From Syntrophobacter fumaroxidans MPOB (GTDB lineage Bacteria; Desulfobacterota; Syntrophobacteria; Syntrophobacterales; Syntrophobacteraceae), in assembly GCF_000014965.1 (NCBI RefSeq), contig NC_008554.1, positions 4,926,252 to 4,990,251 of the forward strand: a DNA stretch of 64,000 nt, read 5' to 3'. Made by a program: the position numbers and the translations under genes. This document shows, piece by piece, positions 54,991-63,868 of this stretch (the first letter of the stretch is position 1; every line of letters begins with the position of its first letter). The notes under the pieces are model-generated. The model saw only the letters and a list, made by a program, of their open reading frames with translations, was not told the origin of the DNA and searched no databases.

Positions 54991-56658
54991 ATGGGTTACA
55001 CTCCGGAAATGAAAGAATTGATCAAACGGGTTGAGGCAACGCGGCCGGCGCGCGTGGAAAGAGCCCGACGCGGAGAGAATTTCCCGGCATTGAGCCTGGA
55101 AGAGCGTGCCGTGGTGCTGGAGAAGTTCCATCCCGACTACCAGAAGGAGGGCCGCCGCGCGGTGCGGGTCGGACGGGACAAGGGGCTGGTTCTCCCGGAC
55201 GAAATCGCCACAATGCTGGAATCACGCTCCATGCTGCGCCCCGACAAGGTGGACCTCACCAAGATCGATTTCGACACCGACGTGCTCATCGTGGGCGCGG
55301 GGGGAGGCGGTTCTTCCGCGGCGCTTCTCGCTTCCAATTCCGGCCTCAAGGTCATCATGGCCACCAAGCTCCGTCACGGCGACGCCAACACGATGATGGC
55401 CGAAGGCGGCATCCAGGCGGCCACCCAGGAATGTGATTCCCCCTTCTATCATTACCTGGACACCATAGGCGGCGGTCATTTCACCAATCAGCCCGACCTG
55501 GTCGCGGCCCTCGCCCATGACGCACCGCTCTCCATCGCCTGGCTGGAATCCCTGGGCATGATCTTCAACAAGCTTCCCGACGGACGGCTCGACGCACGGC
55601 ACTTCGGCGGCTCCTCCCGCAAACGCATGAATTCCTCCGGCGACATGACCGGAGCTGAAATCATGCGCGTGCTGAGAGACGAGGTGAGGAACCGTCGCGA
55701 CCGAATCACGGTGCTCGAATTCTGTCCCGCCGTGGAACTGCTCCTGGATGAAACCGGAAAGTGCGCGGGCGCCATCCTCTACAACATGGAAACCCGGGAA
55801 TTCTTCATTGCGCGCGCCAAGGCCGTGGTGATCGCCACCGGCGGCAACGGGCGTCTCCACATCAAAGGCTTTGCCACCACGAACCATTACGGCGCAACCA
55901 TGGACGGCGTGGTCATGTGCTACCGGGCCGGGGTGGGCACCACCTGCCTGCCTTCGACCCAGTATCATCCCACGGGCGTGGCCTACCCGGAGCAGAACGT
56001 CGGCCTGCTCATCACCGAAAAGGTCCGCGGCCTGGGCGCACACGTCCTCAACAACGAAGGCGAGCAGTTCTGCTTCCCCCTCGAGCCGCGCGACGTCGAA
56101 TCCGCCGAGCTGATCAAGGAAGCCGTCGAAGTGCAGAAAGCCGTGCTCACGCCCACCGGTCGCTACGGCCTCTGGCTGGACTCGCCCATGATCGACCTGC
56201 TGCACGGCGAAGGCACGGTCCGCAGGGAACTGCCTGCAAAGTTCATCCAGTTCGCGCGGCACGGCATCGACATCAGCAAGGAACCGATGCTGGTCTACCC
56301 GACCCTGCACTACCAGAACGGCGGCATTGCCATCAACGCCGACTGCGAAACCGTCATCCCGGGTCTTTACAGCGCCGGCGAGTGCACGGGCGGCGTCCAC
56401 GGCGAAAACCGCCTCATGGGGAACAGCCTGCAGGACGTCATCACCTTCGGCCGCCGGGCGGGCGTCAGTGCCGCCGCATACGTGAAAAAGGGCGTCGAGC
56501 TCAAGAAGCTGACGCTGGACCACGTGGCCGGGTACGAAAAGGAACTGGCCGAGGCGGGAATCGACAACCCGATGGTTGCCCCGATCCTGCTGCCCGACTA
56601 CGCCACCGACGAGGTTGCGAGCCGCAGGATGGCCGAAGCGATTCAGGAAGCCGAATAG
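54991..56658 (+). CDS. Fumarate reductase/succinate dehydrogenase-like flavoprotein
   Basis: 555 residues, FAD-binding flavoprotein of the FrdA/SdhA/NadB family. The Rossmann motif is VLIVGAGGGGSSAALLAS (residues 98-115), after an extra N-terminal segment of about 90 residues. Active-site landmarks: STQYHPTG near 332, TEKVRGLGAHVLNNEGEQF near 350, LHYQNGGIAINADCE near 438, and GECTGGVHGENRLMGNSLQD near 462. At the place where FrdA binds FAD covalently (HTxxAxGG) the sequence reads NTMMAEGG (Asn133), so FAD is probably noncovalent, as in NadB and thiol:fumarate reductases. GAGGAG stands seven bases before the ATG at 54991. Direction (fumarate reduction or succinate oxidation) cannot be read from sequence. 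Confidence 0.87.
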   Translation: MGYTPEMKELIKRVEATRPARVERARRGENFPALSLEERAVVLEKFHPDYQKEGRRAVRVGRDKGLVLPDEIATMLESRSMLRPDKVDLTKIDFDTDVLIVGAGGGGSSAALLASNSGLKVIMATKLRHGDANTMMAEGGIQAATQECDSPFYHYLDTIGGGHFTNQPDLVAALAHDAPLSIAWLESLGMIFNKLPDGRLDARHFGGSSRKRMNSSGDMTGAEIMRVLRDEVRNRRDRITVLEFCPAVELLLDETGKCAGAILYNMETREFFIARAKAVVIATGGNGRLHIKGFATTNHYGATMDGVVMCYRAGVGTTCLPSTQYHPTGVAYPEQNVGLLITEKVRGLGAHVLNNEGEQFCFPLEPRDVESAELIKEAVEVQKAVLTPTGRYGLWLDSPMIDLLHGEGTVRRELPAKFIQFARHGIDISKEPMLVYPTLHYQNGGIAINADCETVIPGLYSAGECTGGVHGENRLMGNSLQDVITFGRRAGVSAAAYVKKGVELKKLTLDHVAGYEKELAEAGIDNPMVAPILLPDYATDEVASRRMAEAIQEAE

Positions 56659-56708
56659 GGAAGAATACGGCGTCGAGGTGCTGAACGCGAAGTCGGCTTC
56701 AGTCATAA

Positions 56709-56751
56709 AGAGGGTATTCGGGACTTGTCCCGGATGCCCTCTCCTGTTTTT
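56709..56751 (+). terminator. Intrinsic terminator of the Hdr/Frd-like operon
   Basis: GAGGGTATTCGGGA pairs with TCCCGGATGCCCTC over 14 positions (two G-U) with a four-base loop, followed shortly by GTTTTT. It lies between the flavoprotein gene and the convergent thioredoxin gene. Confidence 0.85.
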
Positions 56752-56820
56752 CCCGTTTCCCCTGAAGGTCCGTTGCGCCTCTCTCCGGAGGCCGGCTGCG
56801 GGACCGCTCGGCCTCGAAGC

Positions 56821-57273
56821 CTACAGCAAAGCGTGGAGATGGTACTCCAGCTGTTCCTTCGGGATGGCCCCGAAAAGCCGGTTGACCTGCCTTCCCGCTT
56901 TGAAAAGGATCAGGGTGGGAACGCCCAGGACGTCGAACCGGGAAGCGGTCGCAGGGCTCTGCTCGGTCACCAGTTTCACGAATTTGATTTTCCCGGCGTA
57001 CTGTTTCGCCAGTTCGTCGATGACCGGCAACATCCTCACACAGTGCGGGCACGAAGGGGCCCAGAAAAAGGCCGCCGCCGCTCCGGGGAACTGTACAACC
57101 TCGTTGAAAAATGATTGGTCATTGACATTGAGGGGATATTCAGGATAAATCAAAGTCGTGGTAAGAGGCGCGCGGCACTTGCCGCAAACCGGTCTGTCCC
57201 GCATTCGGTTTTCGGGAATCCGATTTCGGGCTCCGCACTTGTCGCATTTTGCGATGATATTCCGACCGTTCAT
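56821..57273 (-). CDS. Thioredoxin with N-terminal zinc ribbon (Trx2-like)
   Basis: 150 residues. Residues 10-34 form a zinc ribbon with two CxxC pairs (CDKCGARNRIPENRM, CGKC), as in thioredoxin 2. The thioredoxin fold follows, with AAAFFWAPSCPHCVRMLPVI: the active site is CPHC preceded by Ser instead of the usual WCGPC, which is a DsbA/Trx-hybrid type dithiol expected to be more oxidising. The cis-Pro is in VLGVPTLILFKAG. It is cytoplasmic (no signal). Convergent to the Hdr/Frd-like genes; a functional link through thiol chemistry is possible but not shown. Confidence 0.9.
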   Translation of the reverse strand: MNGRNIIAKCDKCGARNRIPENRMRDRPVCGKCRAPLTTTLIYPEYPLNVNDQSFFNEVVQFPGAAAAFFWAPSCPHCVRMLPVIDELAKQYAGKIKFVKLVTEQSPATASRFDVLGVPTLILFKAGRQVNRLFGAIPKEQLEYHLHALL

Positions 57274-57898
57274 CTCAGAATGTCCTCGGATGACTGGAGG
57301 TTTTTGAAAGAGGACTTATAATGGTGGTCGTATCCGTTGTTCTCTGACACCATCTCCTATGGATTTCATCTCCCGCGCTTCACATCGTTCCAGGCGAACA
57401 CCCGGTCACAGGCTTCTGCATACCGATAATCACGCTTGATGCCGAGTTCAAGGCAGATGCACCCCTGCGTGCCGTTCCTGAAATCTTTACCGGAACCGGC
57501 GGTTGATTTGCGCAACGGGCGAACCTTATAATTGCACGGTGTTCGCCCGGGGAAACCGATTTCCCGGGATTCTTGCGGGGCGGGTGCTCCATGGCCGTGC
57601 ATGCGGATTCCGAGGCCGAGCTGTCCGCGAGCATATGCCCTGGGCTGCCACATCCCGACGTTTCGTTGTGCTGTCCCCGATCATGGCCGTTCACGGTGGT
57701 GAGTGCAGGGCCCGAAGCAATTCTCCTCGAGGTGACGGAGTCGGGGTTGGGGGAATGCGGTTTTCAGCATCGACGCCGGGGCGGCCGGCGCCGGTTTCGG
57801 CATCGAGTGAACGTGTCGGATGGGGCGAGGAAGAATGGCACCCGCCTTGGATGCCTTGAGGGCGTGTCGCGGCGATAGCGATCAGAGGAGGAGAAGAA
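57274..57898. other. Intergenic region, nothing firm
   Basis: About 620 bases between divergent genes. An isolated perfect TATAAT at 57317-57322 has no -35 partner. The remaining sequence is GC-rich without recognisable genes. Confidence 0.4.
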
Positions 57899-58555
57899 AT
57901 GGCACGGATAGATGACTACATCGAATCGTTCAGGCTGGCCTCGGAGGAGCTGCGGCAGTCGGACCTGGTCGAGATCGCTGAGAGCGCCGGGGCGCAGTTC
58001 AAGAAACTGGAAGACGGCACAACCGCTTTGCGGCTCCTGTTCTTCGGCACTCCGATACTGATCTGGGTCGGCGACCGGGTGGAGGTGATGCGAGAGGACA
58101 GCGAGAAGGACATGTCGCTTCCGGAAAGGATTCTCATCGTCCATTACCTGCTCGGGGCCAGCGGGATTTGCCCGACCGGGAAGATGATTTCCTACCGGCA
58201 GATACCGGACGGAATGTTCTATTTCGAAGCATTCCAGAGGCGTGCCCGCGACCCGTTCCTGGTGACCTTCGGCAACAACGCCGACCTGTTCAGAACCTGC
58301 GCGACCACGGTGGGCGGGAGACCGGTGCCGGTGGGGGACGTGGGCATGGAGTTCGACCTGCTGCCCCACGTAACGGTGCAGCTGGTGTTGTGGCAGGGGG
58401 ATGAGGATTTCCCCTCGGAGGCCAGTGTCCTCTTCGACGAGAGCATCCAGACCCGGCTATCCGCAGAAGACATCGCGGTGCTCAGCGGGATGCTCGTCTA
58501 CCGGCTCGTGGGCCTGGCCTGCAAACTATATCCGGAACTGAAATGCACATCGTAA
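57899..58555 (+). CDS. DUF3786 domain protein
   Basis: 218 residues of the DUF3786 family: ALRLLFFGTPILIWVGD near residue 45, ERILIVHYLLGASG near 76, GKMISYRQIPDGMFYFEAF, GGRPVPVGDVGMEFDLLPHV and the end LVYRLVGLACKLYPEL. No catalytic motif or membrane segment is visible and the role is unknown. GAGGAGGAGAAG precedes the ATG. It lies 10 bases before a CooC-type ATPase gene, so a part in CO dehydrogenase/acetyl-CoA synthase maturation or corrinoid chemistry is plausible by context only. Confidence 0.8.
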   Translation: MARIDDYIESFRLASEELRQSDLVEIAESAGAQFKKLEDGTTALRLLFFGTPILIWVGDRVEVMREDSEKDMSLPERILIVHYLLGASGICPTGKMISYRQIPDGMFYFEAFQRRARDPFLVTFGNNADLFRTCATTVGGRPVPVGDVGMEFDLLPHVTVQLVLWQGDEDFPSEASVLFDESIQTRLSAEDIAVLSGMLVYRLVGLACKLYPELKCTS

Positions 58556-58565
58556 GGAGTGTGAC

Positions 58566-59330
58566 TTGAAAATCGCCGTCAGCGGTAAGGGTGGGGTCGG
58601 CAAGACCACCCTCTCGGCATTTCTGGTGAAGTGGTTTGCCTCGAAGGGGAAAGAGGTGCTGGCCATCGACGCCGACCCCGATGCGAACCTTGCCCAGGGT
58701 CTTGGACTTCCCAATCCAACCGGAATCACCCCCATTTCGGAGATGAAGGAACTGGTGGCCGAGAGGACGGAATCCGTTCCGGGGAGCTACGGCGGGTTCT
58801 TCAAACTCAATCCGAAGGTCGACGATCTGCCGGAAAAGCTGGCGATCCGGGCGGGAGAACATATCCGGCTCATGGTCATGGGCGGCGTCAAGAAAGGGGG
58901 ATCGGGCTGCGTGTGCCCGGAGAGCGTGCTGATCAAGAACCTGATGCAGCACCTGGTTCTCAGGCGCGACGACGTGGTGATCATGGACATGGAAGCGGGA
59001 ATCGAGCACCTGGGCCGGGGGACGTCGAAGGGAGTGGATTGCCTCATCATCGTTGTCGAGCCGGGCAGGCGGAGCATCGAGACCGCGGGCAGAATAAGGG
59101 CTCTCGGGAAAGACCTCGGGCTCACGCGGGTCTGTCTTGTGGGGAACAAGACACGGGGGCCGCGGGATCGCGAGTTCCTTGCCGGCAGCTTGAAGGACTT
59201 CCGATTCCTCGGTTTCATACCCTATGATGAAGAACTCGTGGAAGCGGATTTGCAAGGGGTTTTCCCTGAAACGGTGAAGCCTGAAACCAAAGCTGCGTTT
59301 GAAGAAATCGCCGTGGGAATAGCGGCCTGA
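58566..59330 (+). CDS. cooC: CooC-type nickel-insertion ATPase
   Basis: 254-residue P-loop ATPase of the MinD/CooC branch. The deviant Walker A KGGVGKTT is at residues 8-15, DADPDANLAQGLGL near 36, and the paired GCVCPES motif (about 116-122) whose CxC Cys coordinates metal at the dimer interface. Switch region: VIMDMEAGIEHLGRGTSKGV. In the family these proteins load nickel into the C-cluster or A-cluster of CO dehydrogenase/acetyl-CoA synthase. It is 10 bases after the DUF3786 gene. No cooS/acs gene is in the window; an incomplete but fitting set with folE2. Confidence 0.92.
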   Translation: MKIAVSGKGGVGKTTLSAFLVKWFASKGKEVLAIDADPDANLAQGLGLPNPTGITPISEMKELVAERTESVPGSYGGFFKLNPKVDDLPEKLAIRAGEHIRLMVMGGVKKGGSGCVCPESVLIKNLMQHLVLRRDDVVIMDMEAGIEHLGRGTSKGVDCLIIVVEPGRRSIETAGRIRALGKDLGLTRVCLVGNKTRGPRDREFLAGSLKDFRFLGFIPYDEELVEADLQGVFPETVKPETKAAFEEIAVGIAA

Positions 59331-59373
59331 CGGCACCCCCCCCCGAATTGGGTGCAGGAAAAGGTTTGGATTG

Positions 59374-60147
59374 ATGATAGACGTACAGAGCCGATTCGAT
59401 AGCCGCAACATCAGGGTGGACAAGGTGGGTGTCAAGGACATCCGTTATCCGATCACCGTGATGGACAAGACCAACGGGATCCAGCACACGGTGGCGTCCG
59501 TCAATATGTACGTGAATCTTCCGCGTGAATTCAAAGGGACTCACATGAGCCGATTCATTGAAATCCTCAACGAATTCCACGGAAACCTTGACATCCGGGA
59601 GTTTCCGTCCATACTGCAATCCGTCCAGGAGCACCTGAGCGCCGAATCCGCTCACCTGGAGCTCAGTTTCTCCTACTTCATCAAGAAGCTGTCTCCGGTT
59701 ACGGGCTGTGCCGGGCTGATGGAATACGGCTGTCGGGTGGCCGGCTCCCTGGACTCCAATCGTGGGCATGATCTGGTCCTGGAAGTCAACGTGCCGATTT
59801 CCACGGTCTGCCCCTGTTCGAAGGAAATCAGCAGCTACGGCGCCCACAATCAGAGGGGGATGGTCCGACTGGCGGTGCGGTTCAAGAAATTCGTCTGGAT
59901 TGAAGACCTGGTGAGGCTGGTGGAGTGCGCGGCGTCATCGGAAGTTTACTCCGTGCTGAAACGGCCCGACGAAAAATTCGTGACGGAAAGCGCTTTCGAC
60001 AACCCCAAATTCGTCGAGGACGTGGTGCGCGACATCGCCAAGGAGCTCAAGGCAGACCAGAACATCAGCTGGTTCCTGGTGGATGTGGAGAATTTCGAAT
60101 CGATACACAATCACAGCGCTTACGCGTGCATCGAGCGCAGCAAATGA
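59374..60147 (+). CDS. folE2: GTP cyclohydrolase FolE2 (type IB)
   Basis: 257 residues, COG1469 family: GTP to 7,8-dihydroneopterin triphosphate, the first step of folate (and possibly queuosine) synthesis. Hallmarks: VGVKDIRYPITVMDK at the start, VPISTVCPCSKEIS with the metal-binding Cys near 148, GAHNQRGMV, and VENFESIHNHSAYA at the C-terminus. The start is the ATG at 59374, with AAGG nine bases upstream; TTG 59371 is one codon earlier. It follows cooC by 43 bases. Folate carries one-carbon units in the Wood-Ljungdahl pathway, which fits the neighbour. Confidence 0.93.
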   Translation: MIDVQSRFDSRNIRVDKVGVKDIRYPITVMDKTNGIQHTVASVNMYVNLPREFKGTHMSRFIEILNEFHGNLDIREFPSILQSVQEHLSAESAHLELSFSYFIKKLSPVTGCAGLMEYGCRVAGSLDSNRGHDLVLEVNVPISTVCPCSKEISSYGAHNQRGMVRLAVRFKKFVWIEDLVRLVECAASSEVYSVLKRPDEKFVTESAFDNPKFVEDVVRDIAKELKADQNISWFLVDVENFESIHNHSAYACIERSK

Positions 60148-60228
60148 TCCCGCCTGCCGGCCGTGACTCCTCCGAATTCCTTTGAACCTTACTTTGCCTT
60201 CACCCGGGACCTTTCGCCGGACCAGCCG

Positions 60229-61818
60229 ATGCATAGATCGGAATCATTCGAAGCAGTCTGTCGGGCCATGTCCGACCGCGATTTCTACCCTCACCGGGTG
60301 ACCCGCCTGGAGCGCCGCGACACGCACATTTCCACGGTATTTCTCACCGGCGACTGGGCCTACAAGATAAAAAAACCGGTCAACTTCGGTTTTCTCGATT
60401 TCACCACGCTCGAAGAGCGTCAGCGACTGTGCCGGCAGGAAGTGTCCCTCAACCAGAGGCTCACCCACGATGTCTATATGGGGGTCGTCGCTGTCCGCCG
60501 GGACGAGTCCGGACGGCTGTCCCTGGAGGGGAGCGGCCGGACGGTCGAAGTCGCGGTCAAAATGAAGCAACTCCCCGAAGAAGCGTGCCTGGGGAATCTC
60601 CTGGAGCGGAACGTCGCGGGGCGCGCCGAGATGGAAGCCCTGGGGCGGCATCTGGCGATCTTCTACCAATGTTGCGCCGTCGGCCGGGAAATCGATCGAT
60701 ACGGTCATCCGGAAGTCGTCGGGTACAACATGGAGGAAAACTTCGATCAGGTGGAACCGTATGTCGGGAGCCTCGTGAAGGCGGAAGAGTGGGAATTCAT
60801 CCGCCAGGTGAGCCGCACGTTTCTGGTGAACCGGGAAGCACTCTTTCTCGACCGCATCCGGGACGGCCGCATCCGGGACGGTCACGGTGATCTGAGAGTC
60901 GAGCACATCTACTGGCACGGAGGACTTCAGATCATCGACTGCATCGAGTTCAACGATCGCTTCCGTTACGGCGACGCGGCAATCGATCTGGCTTTTCTGC
61001 ACATGGACATGGAAAGGCTGGGGCATGCGGACCTGAGCCGGGCAGTGATGGCCGCATACGTCCGGCAGGCGGATGATCCCGAACTGTATGCCCTCCTGGA
61101 CTTCTACGCCGCCTATCGCGCCGTCGTGAAACTCAAGGTGGCCTGCCTGGGGTACGACGCGCTGGAGGAGGAGGCAGCCAGGGCGAACGCGGCGGCGCTC
61201 GTCAGGACATACGAGGAACTGGCCTATCGATATGCGATCCGGTTCAGCCGACCCACGCTCTGGGTTTTCTGCGGGCTGCCGGCGACGGGGAAGACCTCGC
61301 TTGCGGCGGCAGTTTCCGGGCCGCTCAGGCTGCGGCGCTTCAGCTCGGACTCCGTCCGAAAGCAAACGATTCCCGGAGAACACGTGGTTCCTTACGGGCA
61401 GGGCATCTACCGTCCCGAAATGAGGGGGCGGGTTTATTCAAGGCTCCTGGCCCTGGCCCAGGACCAGCTGAAAAGCGGGCATTCGGTCATTTTGGACGCC
61501 ACCTTCGGGGAGCGCCATTGGCGCGATGAAGCGGCGCGCCTGGCACGGGATCTTGACGCGAACCTGGTTTTCGTCGAATGCGCCGCGAGGATGGAGAGCA
61601 TTCGCGACAGGCTGGAGAAACGCGGGCGGGAAAAGGGTGAATCGGATGCGCGCCTGCTGCAACTGCCCGAAATCATGGCACACTATCAGCCGCCCGACGA
61701 GGTGCCGCCCGCGAACCGTCTGCGGGTGGATACCGACGAACCCGCCGCCGGGACGCTGGTCGAATTGCTCGAACGCGCCTACATTCTGATATGTGGCCAG
61801 GTTTCATCGGTGCTGTGA
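60229..61818 (+). CDS. APH-like kinase fused to P-loop (AAA_33/zeta-like) kinase
   Basis: 529-residue bifunctional protein. The N-terminal aminoglycoside-phosphotransferase-like domain (about residues 10-310) has THISTVFLTGDWAYKIKKPV for the ATP lysine and GHGDLRVEHIYW with DCIEFNDRFRYGD as the catalytic and metal loops. The C-terminal domain (about 340-500) is an adenylate-kinase-like P-loop protein: VFCGLPATGKTSLAAAVSG, then DATFGERHWRDEAA. Physiological substrates of these fusions are not established. The start is placed at ATG 60229, where family similarity begins; a GTG at 60163 would add 22 residues. Neither has a clear ribosome site. It ends three bases from convergent ddl. Confidence 0.85.
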   Translation: MHRSESFEAVCRAMSDRDFYPHRVTRLERRDTHISTVFLTGDWAYKIKKPVNFGFLDFTTLEERQRLCRQEVSLNQRLTHDVYMGVVAVRRDESGRLSLEGSGRTVEVAVKMKQLPEEACLGNLLERNVAGRAEMEALGRHLAIFYQCCAVGREIDRYGHPEVVGYNMEENFDQVEPYVGSLVKAEEWEFIRQVSRTFLVNREALFLDRIRDGRIRDGHGDLRVEHIYWHGGLQIIDCIEFNDRFRYGDAAIDLAFLHMDMERLGHADLSRAVMAAYVRQADDPELYALLDFYAAYRAVVKLKVACLGYDALEEEAARANAAALVRTYEELAYRYAIRFSRPTLWVFCGLPATGKTSLAAAVSGPLRLRRFSSDSVRKQTIPGEHVVPYGQGIYRPEMRGRVYSRLLALAQDQLKSGHSVILDATFGERHWRDEAARLARDLDANLVFVECAARMESIRDRLEKRGREKGESDARLLQLPEIMAHYQPPDEVPPANRLRVDTDEPAAGTLVELLERAYILICGQVSSVL

Positions 61819-61821
61819 GAT

Positions 61822-62757
61822 TCAGTCTTCCAGAGCCAGTTCGATCAGGCGATCCAGTAGAGCGGAAAAGGAAATGCCGGCCACCGCCGCCGCCTGTGGA
61901 AACAGGCTGGTTGCAGTCATGCCGGGGATCGTGTTGGTCTCGAGAATGAAGATGTCATTGCCCGACACGATCATGTCGGTTCTGCTGTACCCCTTGCAGC
62001 ACAGCGCCTGGTGCGCTTTCCTCGCGTATTCCTGCGCTTTGGCCGTGATGGTGTCGGAGAGCCTGGCAGGACAGATTTCCCTGGAGGCTCCGGGAGTGTA
62101 CTTCGCTTTGTAGTCGAAAAACTCATAGGCTTCGCCGGGGATGATTTCGATCAGCGGCAGCGCCTGCAGATGATCATTTCCCAGCACCCCGCCCGTTATC
62201 TCGATGCCGTGAACGTATTTCTCGATGAGGCAGCGTCGGTCGTATTGCCAGCCGGTTTCGACCGCTGCAGCGAGCTGGTCCCGGTTCCTGACGATGCTCA
62301 GCCCGATGCTCGACCCTTCGTGCTCCGGCTTGACCACCACCGGCAGCCCGAGACGGTCCGCCACGGTATCGAGATCCGGCGGTTCCCGCCGGTCCGCCAC
62401 CAGGTGTGGAGCGACCGGGAGGCCGGCGTGGATGTAAAGCTGCTTGCTCAAAATCTTGTTCATTGCCACGGCGCTCCCCAGAACGCCGCTCCCCTGGTAG
62501 GGAATTCCCAGAGACTCGAGCAGTCCCTGGATCGTTCCGTCTTCGCCCATTCTGCCGTGCAGAATGATCAGCGCCACGTCGATCTTTTCCGCGTCTGCCG
62601 CAAGGCGCGTCAGATCGTGAGCCGGGTCGTAGCGGAGGACGAGGTAACGCTGCTTGTCCAGCGCATTGAAAACCTGTTCCCCGCTTTTCAACGAAACTTC
62701 ACGTTCCGCGGACGCCCCACCCGAGAGCAGCGCGACGGTCAATTTTTCAGTGCTCAT
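61822..62757 (-). CDS. ddl: D-alanine-D-alanine ligase
   Basis: 311 residues, ATP-grasp fold, cytoplasmic, makes D-Ala-D-Ala for peptidoglycan. LLSGGASAEREVSLKSG at residues 10-26, LHGRMGEDGTIQGLLESLGI near 67, ATP-grasp lysine in PVVVKPEHEGSSIGLSIV near 140, and the metal/phosphate end DIFILETNTIPGMTATSLFP near 268. The active-site Ser in the EGSSIG loop is kept. Its start overlaps the end of the HD gene by 11 bases, indicating coupling. It is one of three peptidoglycan-related genes in this window but not adjacent to the others. Confidence 0.95.
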   Translation of the reverse strand: MSTEKLTVALLSGGASAEREVSLKSGEQVFNALDKQRYLVLRYDPAHDLTRLAADAEKIDVALIILHGRMGEDGTIQGLLESLGIPYQGSGVLGSAVAMNKILSKQLYIHAGLPVAPHLVADRREPPDLDTVADRLGLPVVVKPEHEGSSIGLSIVRNRDQLAAAVETGWQYDRRCLIEKYVHGIEITGGVLGNDHLQALPLIEIIPGEAYEFFDYKAKYTPGASREICPARLSDTITAKAQEYARKAHQALCCKGYSRTDMIVSGNDIFILETNTIPGMTATSLFPQAAAVAGISFSALLDRLIELALED

Positions 62758-63337
62758 AATGCTCCGATCCGGTTTCGTAGCTGTTGTCGTTCAAGGAAAG
62801 ACCCATGATCTCCCGGCTGTCGGGAGTCACACTCAGATGCTCGAAAATCCTCAATTCCAGTTCCTGGTACAGGATGAGTTTCTCCCGCATGAATCTCAGG
62901 TGGCTCTCCGTCTTCGCATACCTTCGGACGAGGTCCTCGAACCGGTCGCTGATGGTGACGATCCGGTCGTGCTTGACTCTCTTGTCCGCGTAGTTGACCA
63001 GCAGGGATTCGTCGACTGGTCCCCGGAGCTTCGCCTCGTCGAGCGTGGCATGATCCTCGACGATGGGAGCCAGAAGCTCGAATCCGAGCTCGCCCACCAT
63101 CTTCGCTCCCAGTTGGCTGTGGTTCTCTCCGGTTTGCAGGCCCCTTGCCTTGGCGATGTCGTGGAGGAGCGCGCCGGCTTCCAGCAACCGGAGGTCGAGT
63201 CTAACGCCGTTTCCGTTGAGCATCCGGCCCAGGAACACGGCCGTTATGGCAACCATCATGCTGTGCTTGCGAATATGAACGGGCATTTCCATCCGGCTCA
63301 TCAACGCCAGACACTCAACCCTCGAGGGAATAATCAT
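62747..63337 (-). CDS. HD-domain hydrolase
   Basis: 196 residues. HD superfamily: RKHSMMVAITAVFLGRML (first His), LLEAGALLHDIAKARG (HD pair), NHSQLGAKMVGELGFELLAP, EDHATLDEA and a later ASP in SLLVNYADKRVKHDRIVTISD. These positions match the H...HD...D metal set of HDIG/YqeK-type phosphohydrolases. Substrate unknown (nucleotides or cyclic dinucleotides are common). The start is the ATG 63337, preceding ribosome site weak. The coupled ddl gene downstream suggests a role in cell-wall or nucleotide housekeeping. Confidence 0.8.
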   Translation of the reverse strand: MIIPSRVECLALMSRMEMPVHIRKHSMMVAITAVFLGRMLNGNGVRLDLRLLEAGALLHDIAKARGLQTGENHSQLGAKMVGELGFELLAPIVEDHATLDEAKLRGPVDESLLVNYADKRVKHDRIVTISDRFEDLVRRYAKTESHLRFMREKLILYQELELRIFEHLSVTPDSREIMGLSLNDNSYETGSEHYEH

Positions 63338-63868
63338 GGGGAACCGGCGTCCTTTTCGATAGCTGGCTGCAATAAAGCACATGCACGGTCCGTCTTCGTC
63401 CGAAAAACCAGCTCCATTCGGAGACCTTCAGACGGGTTCGCTGCGCCTGCCCCGCTCGCGCCCAGCCGGGATGTGAAGCGCATCCGAAGACGCTGCATGC
63501 ATCGATTTTCAGACGAAGTGGCTGTTTCCGGTGCCGGGCCTCGACGCGAACCCGCCTCTTCCCGCAATTCCCGGGGAACCGGTTTTCCGGCTGCATGTTA
63601 GTCGTTACAATATAGTCAAAATACGCTCGCTTGGGAAGGCCCAAGCTTCGACAACCGGCGGCCGAAAGCCGGCTTGGGGTCATCGGCGCTGGCAAGCATT
63701 AAAAATATGAAATCCTGGAAAATCGGAAAATTCAAAATATTTTCATGATGCGCCGTATAGCCTTTCAGAATCGGGATCCTGAGGATGAGTTTGCTCCAAG
63801 TACTTGGAAATAAACAATATGTCTAAAACAACTCACCCTGCCGGGGTTTCCGAGCCTGGAGGAACCAC
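63338..63868. other. Intergenic region, AT-rich towards the end
   Basis: About 530 bases. GC-rich noncoding sequence gives way near 63700 to AT-rich sequence likely to hold the promoter of the gene that starts at the right edge. No box pair is clear. Confidence 0.4.

Noticed and set aside
57317..57322. Perfect TATAAT box
   Set aside because: No -35 element at a usable distance and nearly 600 bases to the next gene on that strand.
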